From Mortierella sp. BCC40632 (lineage: Eukaryota > Mortierellomycota > Mortierellomycetes > Mortierellales > Mortierellaceae), in contig WAEK01000019.1 in assembly GCA_011634665.1 (NCBI GenBank), positions 496,001 through 560,000 on the forward strand: a stretch of 64,000 bases of DNA, read 5' to 3'. The translations under genes were made by a program, and so were the position numbers. Position 1 is the stretch's first letter. The number at the start of each line of letters is the position of its first letter. Below the pieces are notes generated by a model. The model saw nothing but the letters and a program-made list of their open reading frames with translations. It had not been told where the DNA came from and searched no databases. Positions 35,456 to 48,068 of the stretch are shown piece by piece.

Positions 35456-36328
35456 GGGATCCTAAAGTTGGTTCTGAGTAATCGATTAGAGATGTCTGAG
35501 AGAACCCGACTACTCGGTGAAAGGAGCCCCTCTCGGGTCTGCGATACCTTTTTGGGATGTATAAAGATTAAAAAGGTCTACCCCACATGGAGTGAGAAAA
35601 TGATTACGATTGCAGCCGCTATTACAAATGTTCAGTCACCACCACCACCACCACTATTCACATTGCAATTGCAAGGTTTGCTAAAGTACCCTTCAGGATG
35701 GAAAAGAATAGAAGAAAGTTTCTTATTCCGGTTAATGGCCAATGACCGGTGCTCCGATCTTATACCTTCTCACAGCACTCCGATCTTATGCCTTCTCATA
35801 GCGCCTTCTCATAGCGCCTTCTCATAGCACTCCGATCGTATGCCTTCTCGTAGCACGCACGTAGCACATTACACGCAGGACACCTACGGCCGAATAAAGA
35901 AGGGCATGTTGTAGCAGACAGCAGAACAGGTAGCAAAGAAGGGCAGGTAACAGCAGAGCAAACCAGAAAAGGAAAAGGGGGGATTTTCTATCAGGTGACG
36001 CGAAACTCAGATATTTCTTTAGTATTTGTTAGATGCTAAGCTGCATGGTTGTGGTGCTTCACCTGACTCTTGCCCAACACATGCGGTTCCCGGGTTGGTA
36101 CGAGAAAGCCCGTTGAAAAACTGCTCTCACTTAGTGCTAGAGTCAGATTAGACGCGTCCGCTAAAAAAAGTTTGATCTCTGCTCCTACACCTTGCTCGTT
36201 TGCCACTCTCGTTTCTGTTCATGATTTGCGAGGCCCCGATTCTCAACAAACCCAAGGTGAACATGGGTCACTCTAAACTACCGTCCACCACAAAACTTTG
36301 CTTTGTCTCAAAGACTATGCCAGTGAAG
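35456..36328. other. Unassigned stretch of unit B'
   Basis: Mirror of about 23413-24291. It contains an open frame of 119 codons at 35468-35827 with a short Pro run from a CCA repeat, but I see no recognisable domain. The sequence upstream of the minisatellite (36180-36328) is open in more than one frame. Confidence 0.4.
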
Positions 36329-37850
36329 TACCAGAGAAGTTTATGGTTGCTCAGAGAAGTTTATGGTTGCTCAGAGAAGTCTATGGTTGCTCAGAGAAGT
36401 CTATGGTTGCTCAGAGGGGGGGAGGGTTGTTCAGAGAAGGGGAGGGTTGCTCAGAGAAGTATATGGTTGCTCAGAGAAGTCTATGGTTGCTCAGAGAAGG
36501 GGAGGGTTGTTCAGAGAAGGGGAGGGTTGCTCAGAGAAGTATATGGTTGCTCAGAGAAGTCTATGGTTGCTCAGAGAAGGGGAGGGTTGTTCAGAGAAGT
36601 CTATGGTTGCTCAGAGAAGGGGAGGGTTGTTCAGAGAAGGGAGGGTTGCTCAGAGAAGTGTATTGTTGCTCAGAGAAGTATGTGGTTTTTCAGAGAAGTA
36701 TATGGTTGCTCAGAGAAGTCTATGGTTGCTCAGAGAAGAATGTGGTTGTTCAGAGAAGTGTGTGGTTGTTCAGAGAAGTCTATGGTTGCTCAGAGAAGGG
36801 GAGGGTTGTTCAGAGAGGGGAGGGTTGTTCAGAGAAGGGGAGGGTTGCTCAGAGAAGGGTAGGGTTGCTCAGAGAAGTGTATAGTTGCTCAGAGAAGTAT
36901 GTGGTTTTTCAGAGAAGTCTATGGTTGCTCAGAGAAGGGGAGGGTTGTTCAGAGAAGTTCATGGTTGCTCAGAGAAGGGAGGGTTGTTCAGAGAAGGGGA
37001 GGGTTGCTCAGAGAAGTGTATAGTTGCTCAGAGAAGTATGTGGTTTTTCAGAGAAGTTTATGGTTGCTCAGAGAAGTCTATGGTTGCTCAGAGAAGTCTA
37101 TGGTTGCTCAGAGAAGGGGAGGGTTGTTCAGAGAAGGGAGGGTTGCTCAGAGAAGCATATGGTTGCTCAGAGAAGTCTATGGTTGCTCAGAGAAGGGGAG
37201 GGTTGTTCAGAGAAGGGAGGGGTTGCTCAGAGAAGTGTATAGTTGCTCAGAGAAGTATGTGGTTGCTCAGAGAAGTATATGGTTGCTCAGAGAAGTCTAT
37301 GGTTGCTCAGAGAAGTATGTGGTTGTTCAGAGAAGTGTATGGTTGTTCAGAGAAGTCTATGGTTGCTCAGAGAAGGGAGGGTTGTTCAGAGAAGGGGGAG
37401 GGTTGTTCAGAGAAGGGGAGGGTTGTTCAGAGAAGGGGAGGGTTACTCAGAGAAGTGTATAGTTGCTCAGAGAAGAATGTGGTTTTTCAGAGGGGGGGAG
37501 GGTTGTTCAGAGAAGTCTATGGTTGCTCAGAGAAGGGAGGGTTGTTCAGAGAAGTCCATGGTTGCTCAGAGAAGGGAGGGTTGTTCAGAGAAGGAGAAAG
37601 TTTTTCAGAGAAGGAAACGAGATGTACAAAGAAGTGGGCGTACAGCTTAGATAAAGAGATGGGTAAAACAGAGAAGCGGGCGTACAGCAAAGAGAAGGAA
37701 ATGGGAAGTATGTGGTATTTAAGAAAAGTATGTGGCTTCTCAGAAAAGTACATGGTTGTTTAGAGAAGTACATGGTTGTTCAGAGAAGTACATGGTTGTT
37801 CAGAGAAGTACATGGTTGTTCAGAGAAGGAGACAAGGAAACAGGATGTTC
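36329..37850. repeat. 20-bp minisatellite (right copy)
   Basis: About 70 copies of cagagaagtctatggttgct and its variants, much more regular than the left copy. Frames stay open for 135-292 codons and are ended mainly by the gtgtatag variant. A GTAAGT donor follows at about 37924, so the repeat may lie in a transcribed exon ahead of the zinc-binding gene. Confidence 0.92.
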
Positions 37851-38038
37851 AAAGAAGGGGCTGGGGTGTTCATAGAGGAGTGGAACGAGAGACCAGCGTG
37901 AGAACCAAGATTTATACAAGGAGGTAAGTTCAAGTGGTAGTCTCTCTCTTTCTCGCTTACTCTTTTTCTCTTCTACACGCACTCACTCACACACATTCCC
38001 ACTCACATACACACATATTCTCCCCTCTCCCTCTCTCC

Positions 38039-38070
<32 letters not shown>

Positions 38071-38096
38071 TTTCACGCTTCTCTGCCTCACCTCTT

Positions 38097-39081
38097 ATGC
38101 CAAAGCAGACTCCGACTAAGTCAGAGAACTCTCTGGCAGCCAAGTCGCCCAGGAGCAGGGCGGTGAGGGACGATTCGGCAACAGCGGAAGAAGCGAAAAG
38201 AAAAAGACCAACGAGGGGGTTGGTTGCACTTATTTCCAGTGTACTCAAGGACTCTTGAAGAAGCGGCGATCGCGGATTCTCTCTGCACAGGATGAAGATC
38301 ACCTTTTGCGATACCACCAAGATGTGCCCCTCCGATTCCGCTGCAACAAAATAAACAAGGACATCATTATCACACGAGACCCCACCGCCGAGATGCAGTA
38401 CCGCTGCCTATGTATGACAACAATCAATTTGAGGTCATCAGTTAAACGACACTATGATAGCTGCGAGCTTGCACAGAAGGCGGCTGAAGAAATGACCAAC
38501 AATCCTTCAACATTTATTGCTTGTCAGCCATCATCATCGCTCGAAGTAGCGGATTCAGACATGACAGAGCATTTCAACCAAACAATGGCCACCTACTACG
38601 AAAAATTTACCACCAAATTGTCTCAGCGAAGCGATAGGATTGAGCAACAACTCAGGGGAGCACTTCATTGGCCATCGTGTCCTCATAGACGAGCTTTCAA
38701 GAGTCACAAAGCAGCTGGTGCAGGCAGAAGAGCGTCAATCCAAGAGACTAAGCGACTCTCTACACGTTAGAGAGAGACTGGATAGTCTTGACGATAGGTT
38801 GAGGGCGATCAATAACTATTTTGAAACCTCGACACCAGGTAATCTTACAGATCACTTTTGCTGCCATTGCAAGCCATCTCCTCATGATATCTATTCTAAT
38901 ATGCCTGATAGTACGAGGTTCTTCACCTTGGAGTCAAATAGATCCATTGTCTCCCGAGCCAGAAATGGGGATATTTGTCAAGTCTTCTGAAACTGGTGAG
39001 TTTAAAGCACATGATTGGAAGTAAAGACCCTGTTTGTGACACTTTCTAACATGAAAAATAGGTGATGATGATTCATCCTAG
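38097..39081 (+). CDS. Zinc-binding, coiled-coil protein of unit B' (right copy)
   Basis: Same gene as complement(20690-21670). ATG 38097 (MPKQTPTKSENS). The zinc-site segment CLC..VKRHYDSC is at about 38405-38470 and the coiled coil at about 38560-38820. An intron at about 38840-38942 (gtaatc..atag) and one at about 38994-39062 (gtgagt..atag) lead to the DDDSS stop at 39081. A one-base gain near 38655 breaks the coiled coil here; the left arm is intact. Upstream, a TC-rich putative intron separates it from the minisatellite. Role unknown. Confidence 0.55.
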
Positions 39082-39344
39082 ATACATCCCAGCTAGTAAA
39101 TAAAAATGAGTTTCAGGAACCCGGTTGTAGACTTCCAATGCCGCAATAGGGATCTGTGCGCCAATCCCAATGTTTGAGCCGGCTCGAGTTTACAGAAGCA
39201 ATCCTCTTTTTTGAACTCTTTTATCATTTTTAAGTGGTCTCCTATATCGTGTCACATGCACATGCTACCCTAGTCAAAAAGAAGTCAGTATAAAATGAAT
39301 GATCTTTCGTTACGACTGAGAATAAGATCTCGCAGCTGTTGGAT

Positions 39345-39525
39345 CTCTCGGACCTTTTGCCCTAGTTGTAGACCCTGTCCTTGACTGCCCCCCCCCCCTG
39401 TGGGGTTCCTTTGTACTCTATCCCCCTCTTCTCTGCATTGTATTTTTTGTAGCTATTTCGTTTCTGGGTCGCCTTCCACTTTTTTTTTTTTTTTTTTTTT
39501 TACAGGCCCTGTTGGGGGCTTTATT
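39345..39525. mobile_element. LINE 3' UTR remnants meeting tail to tail
   Basis: Plus-strand LINE 3' UTR, a T run at about 39481-39501, then the complement of another LINE tail (acaggccctgttgggggcttt). Mirror of 20228-20435. Confidence 0.65.
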
Positions 39526-40138
39526 AGCCCCCGTCAGACATAAATTTTTGGACTGGTGCGTTTTTCTGGTGCGATTCCCATTTTTAGACGAAACGAACCT
39601 CCTACCAAAAATGTCAAAGAAAATTCCGCACCTCCTTCCATAAAAGTCAAAAACCATCAAAACGCACCAGGTGCGTTCAGAGCTGAAAACGCACCTGGTG
39701 CGTTTTCACTATGGAATTAGGTTGCTCGGCTTCCAGACTAGCTAGAACGATGGGAGAAGTTGCGTTGGATAGAGGTTTTCCCTATGATCTCTAAAAATCT
39801 CATAGTTTCGTGATCCCTGATCAACTGCTGAGGATAACAACGTAAACAAAATGGTTATCTATACATAAATCTCAGCCAAGTACTCCTCATGCAATGCGAA
39901 ATCTGTCACACTCACTCTTCGGGCATTGTTAAAAAAAAAAAAAAAAACTCCCCTTAGGTATCCCGGGAACCATGGGAACTATGAGCACCTTTGCGTGAGA
40001 GAAAAACCATGCCCATATAAATTTAATCATCCTCTTCTTCTTTTCCCCTCCTCCTCCTCCTCCCCTCTTCTTCTTCTTCTTCTTCTTCCCCTTCGTCTTC
40101 CTCCTTGTCTTCATCTCTCCTCCTTGCATCAACCACCA

Positions 40139-41399
40139 TGTCGCAAAATTCGAAGCGTCAGGAAGCCCTCAAGGAAGCGATGGATATGTTTACACTCGCT
40201 CTAATAGACTCTGACTCGGACCTGGAGGACCTGGCCATCATCAAGTACGCCATTATAAATGAATCCCGTTATTTCGATAGGCCCAGCCGAAAAAAGCGTG
40301 ACGACCACTTTTTACAGTCAAGTTCGACTCATATACAGAGACTGAATTCCGTCAACGCTACCGCACAACCCGGTACGGTTTTTCATTTATTGTGGAGCTG
40401 ATTGAACAACACCCAGTCTTTCTCAACAACTCCAACTTTCAACAAACACATCCAGCCTGGCAGTTGGCAATTGCTCTTGAACGACTAGGACATTATGGGA
40501 GCAGAGCTTCTGTGCCGATTATTGCGACAGATGTGGGCGTAGGAGTTGGATCCGTTGTAGCATTTACTAACAGGGTGGTGAAGGCACTAGTGTCTATTGC
40601 GCCCAGATGGATCAAGTGGCCTGAAAAGCACGAAAGAGAGGAGCATGGCCGACGCATGCGTAAAGAAGGGTTCCCTGGCTGCGTTGGATTCATTGATGGA
40701 ACTACTTTCCCATTGTCACAGAAACCTGTCCAAGAAGGCGCTGCTTATTTTGATCGTAAAAAAAGGTAAGATAATAATATGATGTTGATGTATACTATAT
40801 TATGCTACCTTTACTAACATTAATTTGTTCAATACAGGTATTCAGTCAATGCCCAGATCGTCTGTGATATGGATGGTCGGATCATCGCAGTACACACTGG
40901 ATGTCCAGGTTCTGCTGCGGATTCTACCGTTTCTAAGCGAATGGAACAGTTTCAAACCCCCAAGAAGTTTTTCTCCCCTGGCGAGTATCTCCTAGCAGAT
41001 TCAGCTTATGCGGTAACGAAGCACTGCATTCCTGCCTACAAGTCTCCTAAAGCAGACCTCCCAGACAACACAGAGTTCAATTTTTATTTGGCCTGCTCTC
41101 GTGTCCGAAATGAACACTGTATCGGGGTACTTAAAGGCCGCTGGCAATCGCTGAAAGAGCTACGACATCGTCTCCACAATGACTGTGGCATGGAGAATCT
41201 TTGCTCATGGGTCATTGCTTGTTGTGTACTTCACAATATCATGGCCCATGTAAACGACCCATGGATGATGGAGCAAGAGAAGAGGTCGCAATATACAGAG
41301 TCATCAGTTGTCAGATTCCAGTCTACCATTCCGGGCATCACATTCCGCGAAACGCTGAAGAAGACAACGCTCGAAACAAACAGAGCAAAAAATAGATAG
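40139..41399 (+). CDS. Harbinger DDE nuclease (right copy)
   Basis: Starts at ATG 40139 (MSQNSKRQEALKE). The main first exon keeps GFIDGTTFPLSQKP with the first catalytic Asp (about 40690). An intron at about 40768-40838 (gtaaga..acag) is followed by YSVNAQIVCDMDGR, LADSAY (second Asp, about 41000) and RNEHCIGVLKGRW (Glu, about 41110), then the stop at 41399. A T5 instead of T6 near 40310 breaks the N-terminal part here; the left arm is correct there. The full DDE triad is present across the exons. Confidence 0.88.
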
Positions 41400-41499
41400 T
41401 TAATACAACTCTTTGTTTCTTTAATGTGCCATCGGGGAAGAGTTTGAAAGAAACAGTGGCTGATGACAAAGAAATAAGTACAGCAAGGGCTAAGCTAAC

Positions 41500-43076
41500 T
41501 CTTGGTAATCTCCAGTAGGGGTAGAAGTGGAAACAAAGTCACTAGATGGGTTTACTGGAATCCCACCCCAAAAAATACTGCCAAGAAGTGATTCGATCGC
41601 ATCACTTTTCATACCACTTTGAAGCATTGACATCGCAAGCTTTCCTTTGAGGGAGGGCCGTCTCGTGATCTCTTCTTTCCTTGTCCTTCTTGTCTTCGCG
41701 CTCTTGCCTTTTTTTTTCTCCTTCTTGTCTTCGCGTTCTTGTTCTTGCCTTTCCTTCTCCTTACTGTCTTCGCGGATCCATCTCTCTTCCTCAAGCTTTG
41801 CGCGCTTCTATTTAGCATGGCGCCAGATTCGTTAGTAGCGGAACAAATACAATAAGATAATTTAAACATAATTGAGATTTTGAATGAACCAGAAATTACC
41901 TGAGAATTTACTTGCCAATATGCTCTCCATTTCATGAGCATATCTAGCCTTTTGCTTTCCCCGCTGGTTGATGGCCGTGTAATGATGCTGGACGATTCGT
42001 TCGCACTTTGGGTTCTTCAGAGGGTCCCTTCGATGATTTCGGTTGCTCGCGTGAACATCTTCTCTTCGAGTGTGCTTTGTGTTGATGGCGTCGAAGCTCT
42101 GGACCTGTACTTAGTAAAGGCGTCTTTTTGGTCCCTCTCCTTCTCCTCCTTCTCCTCCTTCTCTTCTTCCTCCTCCTCCTCCTCCTCCTCCTCCTCCTCC
42201 TCCTCCTCCTCCTTTCCTCCTCCTCCTCCTCCCTCCTCCTCCTCCTCCTCCTCCTCCTCCTCCTTTCCTCCTCCTCCTCCTCCTCCTCCTCCTCCTCCTC
42301 CTCCTCCTCCTCCTCCTCCCTCCTCCTCCTCCTCCTCCTCCTCCCCTCCCCTCCTCTTCCTCCCGCTCCTACTTTTCCCTTCATTCCCCCCCCTGTCACC
42401 CCCTCCTCTCTCCTCCTGAACCGAGATATCATCAAGACTGTAGTCTTTAGTCCTCGACTTGAACCTCACTATTCCACTTCCGGATGATGCCTCGCATGCA
42501 GGGCTTAAATGCGGATTGTTACCAAACAATGCCTCCCACCTTGAAAATCCGTAACACTGTCGATTCAGCTTCTCATCGAAGTTATCATCTTCGTCTTCTG
42601 TCACTCCTGCCCCTGTTCGTTTGGCCATCCTTGCAGTCTCATAATATATTTTGCGGTATCGTAGAACACGGTGCTTCGCACTGTCCTTAGTTAAGGACAG
42701 GTTAGCCTCTCTGTTAAGGAATTTTGCAGCTCTATCCCACGCTTGCGAAGCAGTCTCCGCCTTTACTCCTACTTGCGTCTTTTGTCTCCCCGAAAACAGC
42801 CCCAAAGTTCCTATTGTCTTCTAACCATTGAAGGATTAGCTCCCGCTCGATGTCCTTCTTGCCTTTGACAATCTTGTTAGAGCTTGGCGTCCTGATATCA
42901 ACAAAAGTGGAGGTATTGCGCGGAACAACAAACTTGTACATCGGGCCAACATCTAAAAGATCCATTCGAAATGCTGTCAATACTGGATACATTTGGCAAT
43001 AGCCTAACGCGGAAAGTAAAATGATGTTGAAGTCACTTGCTGTTGTTGCTAGTTGAGGCAAGAAGTTCGTTCTCCA
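41500..43076 (-). CDS. Harbinger Myb/SANT-like protein (right copy)
   Basis: Mirror of the 16664-18259 gene: MENELLAS start near 43075, helical DNA-binding segment at about 42930-42540, poly-Gly/Glu tract at 42165-42370, and a coiled-coil tail after an intron at about 41820-41900. The stop is at about 41500. The GGA tract differs in length and phase from the left copy. Confidence 0.65.
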
Positions 43077-43719
43077 TTGAGGGAGACGTCGATGTAAGGA
43101 GGAGAGAGATGAGGAGAGAGGAGAAAAAATGAGACGGAAATGAAGACAGAGAAGACGAAGAAGAGTGGGAGAAGGATGAAGAGTGGGGAGGGAGGAGGAG
43201 GAGGGGGAAGAAGAAGAGGATGATTAAATTTATATGGGCATGGTTTTTCTCACGCAAGGTGCTCATAGTTCCCATGGTTCCCGGGATACCTAAGGGGAGT
43301 TTTTTTTTTTTAACAATGCCCGAAGAGTGAGTGTGACAGATTTCGCATTGCATGAGGAGTACTTGGCTGAGATTTATGTATAGATAACCATTTTGTTTAC
43401 GTTGTTATCCTCAGCAGTTGATCAGGGATCACGAAACTATGAGATTTTTAGAGATCATAGGGAAAACCTCTATCCAACGCAACTTCTCCCATCGTTCTAG
43501 CTAGTCTGGAAGCCGAGCAACCTAATTCCATAGTGAAAACGCACCAGGTGCGTTTTCAGCTCTGAACGCACCTGGTGCGTTTTGATGGTTTTTGACTTTT
43601 ATGGAAGGAGGTGCGGAATTTTCTTTGACATTTTTGGTAGGAGGTTCGTTTCGTCTAAAAATGGGAATCGCACCAGAAAAACGCACCAGTCCAAAAATTT
43701 ATGTCTGACGGGGGCTATT

Positions 43720-44770
43720 TGTCAGCGCGCGCCCGTCCCACGATCTGCAGACGTAGCCAACTAGTTCTCAAGGCTAACCACAGAATAGAGAGAAGAAAGA
43801 AAAAGTGGAGGGCGACTCAGAAACGATATAGCTACTAAAAATACAAATGCAGAGAAGAGGGAAAAGACCAGAGTACAAAGAGCACCCGCAGAGGGGGCAA
43901 GTCAAGGGCAGGATCTATAACTAGGACAAAGGGTACGAGGGGTCCAGGAGCTGCGAGAGCGGCTCCTAATCAAGCAGGTCGACCTCAGCAACTTCAGCAC
44001 GCCTGATGTCGGGCGGCTTCGGTCTTGCGCGGGAGCTGGAGGAGTATATTCCCCTGGCATGTCTAAGAAAGGACCATAGACAGGGGTGGGCCACATCCGA
44101 CCAAATGTCACTTCCTACTTGGACACCACAATGTACGGAGGGTGGTTCCAAGTCTCGTGCATCCGCTTGTAATTGGCGTCTGGTGTTGCTGCTGCTTTTG
44201 GATTCATTGATTGTTGTTTGTTATCCTTGAGTTTGGCTTGTTGGAGTGCTGTGTGTGCACGGAGCTTGAGGCTATTGACTGTGAGCCAGAGGAGATCATC
44301 CGCTGAGCCGTCTCTTGGGGTTGGCCCGGAAGTAGCTTTTTGTGGATGGCGACAAAAGTCTTCCAAATGCCGTACAGGACCACTGAGTGTGTGTACTGCG
44401 ATGAGGGGCAGGCTTTTTAGCTTCTGGCCATCCCAGCATGCAGTTGTCAGGCAGACTGTTGACGATCATGCCCAGGATGAGAGTGGCGATCCAAGAGCGG
44501 GCGGCCTTCTAGAGGGGCCCACACTGCTCCGCAGTTGGCGAAGGAGTGTCGTGGATCCTCTATGCGGGGCTCCTGCCCGGGGTAGTCGATGAGACAGCGC
44601 TTGCACTTCTTATTGACGTCTTCGCTCCACGTAGTTCTGGCTTTATCTGTTGAAAGACCTCTCTTTTGGTGACCTAAGGAGGCGGTGTGTGCGATTGAAC
44701 ACTGTGTCCCACCACTTGTCAGGATAGGGGTCGTTGTTCTGCGCAGGAGACTTGAGCTCCAACCTACTTA
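43720..44770 (-). mobile_element. LINE 3' fragment (right copy)
   Basis: Inverted copy of 14975-16027, with zinc-knuckle region and 3' UTR, frameshifted. It ends against the LINE tail contained in module L (44775-45086). Confidence 0.7.
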
Positions 44771-44774
44771 CCTT

Positions 44775-45086
44775 TTTTCCTTCCCTTTGGTGGATTGAGG
44801 ACTAGATAGCCACGTCTGGAAAACATGGGACGGGTGCGCACAAATGAATAAAACCCCTAACGGGGCCTGTAAAAAAAGGAAGAAAGAAAAGCTGGGACTG
44901 TAGATAAATGTGAGAGCAGAACGTTGAGATATGTGTGAGAGTAAGCTGGAGGCCTTTTTCAGGAGATATGTGTGAGAATAAGCGTCTCACACATATGTGA
45001 GATTAAGAAAAAAAAGAGTTTGAGAGTTATTCTCACATATGACTGAGAATAAGCCGCTCACATATAATGTGAGAATAGCTTTTTCC
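44775..45086 (+). repeat. Module L of B' at the outer array edge
   Basis: Inverted copy of 14659-14957. It forms the right limit of the array; A9 and then unrelated sequence follow. Confidence 0.8.
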
Positions 45087-45194
45087 AAAAAAAAATTGTA
45101 GTAGAGTGGTATTGCAGTTAGACACATCCTAAGATGGATTCGTGCTGGCGGACAGAACCCTTGAAAGGGGATTTAAAAAAGAAAGCTACTGTAT

Positions 45195-45265
45195 GCTAAC
45201 ACCTGGAATCGAACCAGGATCGTCTCGGCCACAACGAGATATACTAACCATTATACTATGTTAGC
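45195..45265 (-). tRNA. tRNA-His (GTG)
   Basis: The complement folds as a cloverleaf: 7-bp acceptor stem GCTAACA/TGTTAGC, D arm with TAGT..GGTTAGT (A box), 5-bp anticodon stem TCTCG/CGAGA around TTGTGGC (anticodon GTG) and T arm CCTGG-TTCGATT-CCAGG (B box). It is 71 nt with no intron. A short T run follows on the transcribed strand at about 45175-45180, a likely pol III terminator. The encoded base at -1 is not G, as usual for eukaryotic tRNA-His, where G-1 is added later. Confidence 0.95.
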
Positions 45266-46286
45266 TTAACAATAAATAAGTGATTGAATGATTAGAATTT
45301 GAACATAATTTCCTCGCTTAACGATTCTAAAATTATTGGTTGTTAGATTAGTTAAATTGACAATAGCGTATTTCCAGCTGCTGCTTAAAATCCAGCCAAT
45401 CCTAGCTTGAAATCTTCCGATTGTTAAGCTTAAATGAAGTGGCAACATTGTGGCAAAAAGGTTACGAAAAAGTTGCTATCAAACGCCCTCTCGCCAAAGG
45501 TCTTCGCCAAATTATCGAGATAGCTTTCCTTGGGTGGGGTTTTCTTTCGACACGATGTGACAAACGAGGAAGTTACATGGATCCAAGCATTGTCAGCAGT
45601 GAAAGATCGTTTTTTCCTGACAGGCTTGAAAAGAGCCTGGTACGTGGCGGTATGCCATCATCTGGGAGTCCAACCACGACCACAGGAGCCATAACCCGCA
45701 GCTGAAAGCGTGATGGAAGTTGAGTTGGAGGATGAGCCGTTGGTGGACAGAAGGAAGGAGAGACGGATAGCAGTGGCAGAAGGGTCGAGAGCGGCCATGG
45801 AAAGAAGGATGGAGAAGAGGAGGAGGAATGAGGAGAAGGGGAAAAGAGAGAGGAGAGAAAGGAGAAGCGTGGGAACGAGCGAAAGGGTGTCTTTTGAAGG
45901 GATGAGCCATAGGGTGGGAGTGGATGGGCCGCCCCCATCGCCTGCAATCAGAACCTGGAACCCCCCAGAGAGTGATTTCCTAGCTGTCACGAGATCAGCA
46001 TCTACTGACAAGCAGCCGCCAATGACAAAAGGCAACTGCACAACGCGAACACGAGGAGCACCTCTCACAGTTTGAAGAAAGGGTGAGATCAGAAAAAAGG
46101 CGGATGCGCGATCATGCAATTCTGCTGGCGGAAGGACTGACCCTACACCTTTGAAAGGATCAGGAGTAAAGGCAACAGCGAAAAGAAGACTGCAGGGAAC
46201 TGAGGCGAAGGCGAGGGGTCGCTCCCTATGTTGAAGATCAGACCGAGGATACAGAGGAGGACCTGAGGGAAGGGTTTCAGGGATGG
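45266..46286. other. Region without a clear gene
   Basis: A frame at about 45713-46075 (+) is Arg/Glu-rich (ERRMEKRRRNEEKGKRERR) and could be decayed LINE coding sequence, since RNase H text follows. Nothing else is supportable. Confidence 0.35.
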
Positions 46287-46713
46287 GTGAATGAGAGGCC
46301 CGCCATCGAGGGATGGCAGTCTATAGGCCCTCTTTTCGTCCAAGCATCTGTTAGAGACACAGTGCTACAGCTCAGGAACACTCAGCGCACACCAGAGGCA
46401 CGTACCCTGCACACAGATGTATCCCTTATCGGGGCAGGAACAGAGGCGATATCCATGGCATGTGGAATCGTGGACACCTCTTCAGGGCAGATCGTGTCAT
46501 TTGGAGGACGTGTGTGGCCACGCTTCGTCAACCAAAGCGGAACTCATGGGTCCGATTGCTGCAATGGTAACAGCGCCATCAGATCAGGATCTCAGAATGG
46601 AGTTGCGACAGTGTCCTCTTCCAGCTGCGCCCTTTGCCACCATTTGTGACTGTCCTGTTGCCACCACCACGGCGCCCCCCTCCACATTGCCACCGAAAAT
46701 ATCGTCACAATAA
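46287..46713 (+). pseudogene. LINE RNase H domain remnant
   Basis: Reads TLHTDVSLIGAG..ACGIVDTSSGQIVSFGGRVW in one frame (Asp of the RNase H active site) and continues SSTKAELMGPIAAMVTAPSD in another frame (Glu in AEL). The order and spacing match the RNase H of non-LTR elements. At least one frameshift near 46520 and the absence of RT or tail sequence nearby make this a dead fragment. Confidence 0.6.

Positions 46714-48068
<1,355 letters not shown>

Larger units (their letters stand above)
39526..43716. mobile_element. PIF/Harbinger element (right copy)
   Basis: Inverted copy of 16028-20227: TIR AGCCCCCGTCAGACAT at 39526, complement ending 43716, ATT flanks at 39523-39525 and 43717-43719. 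Same palindrome pairs and the same two genes. Confidence 0.88.
34810..45086. repeat. Array unit B' (inverted copy of B)
   Basis: Reverse complement of 14659-24931. It begins GGGTCTGTCC after T19 and ends AGCTTTTTCC before A9 (45087-45095), where the array stops and unrelated sequence begins. Confidence 0.9.

Noticed and set aside
36329..37850. CRISPR-like array
   Set aside because: The 20-bp units abut directly with no unique spacers; it is a minisatellite in a eukaryotic setting.
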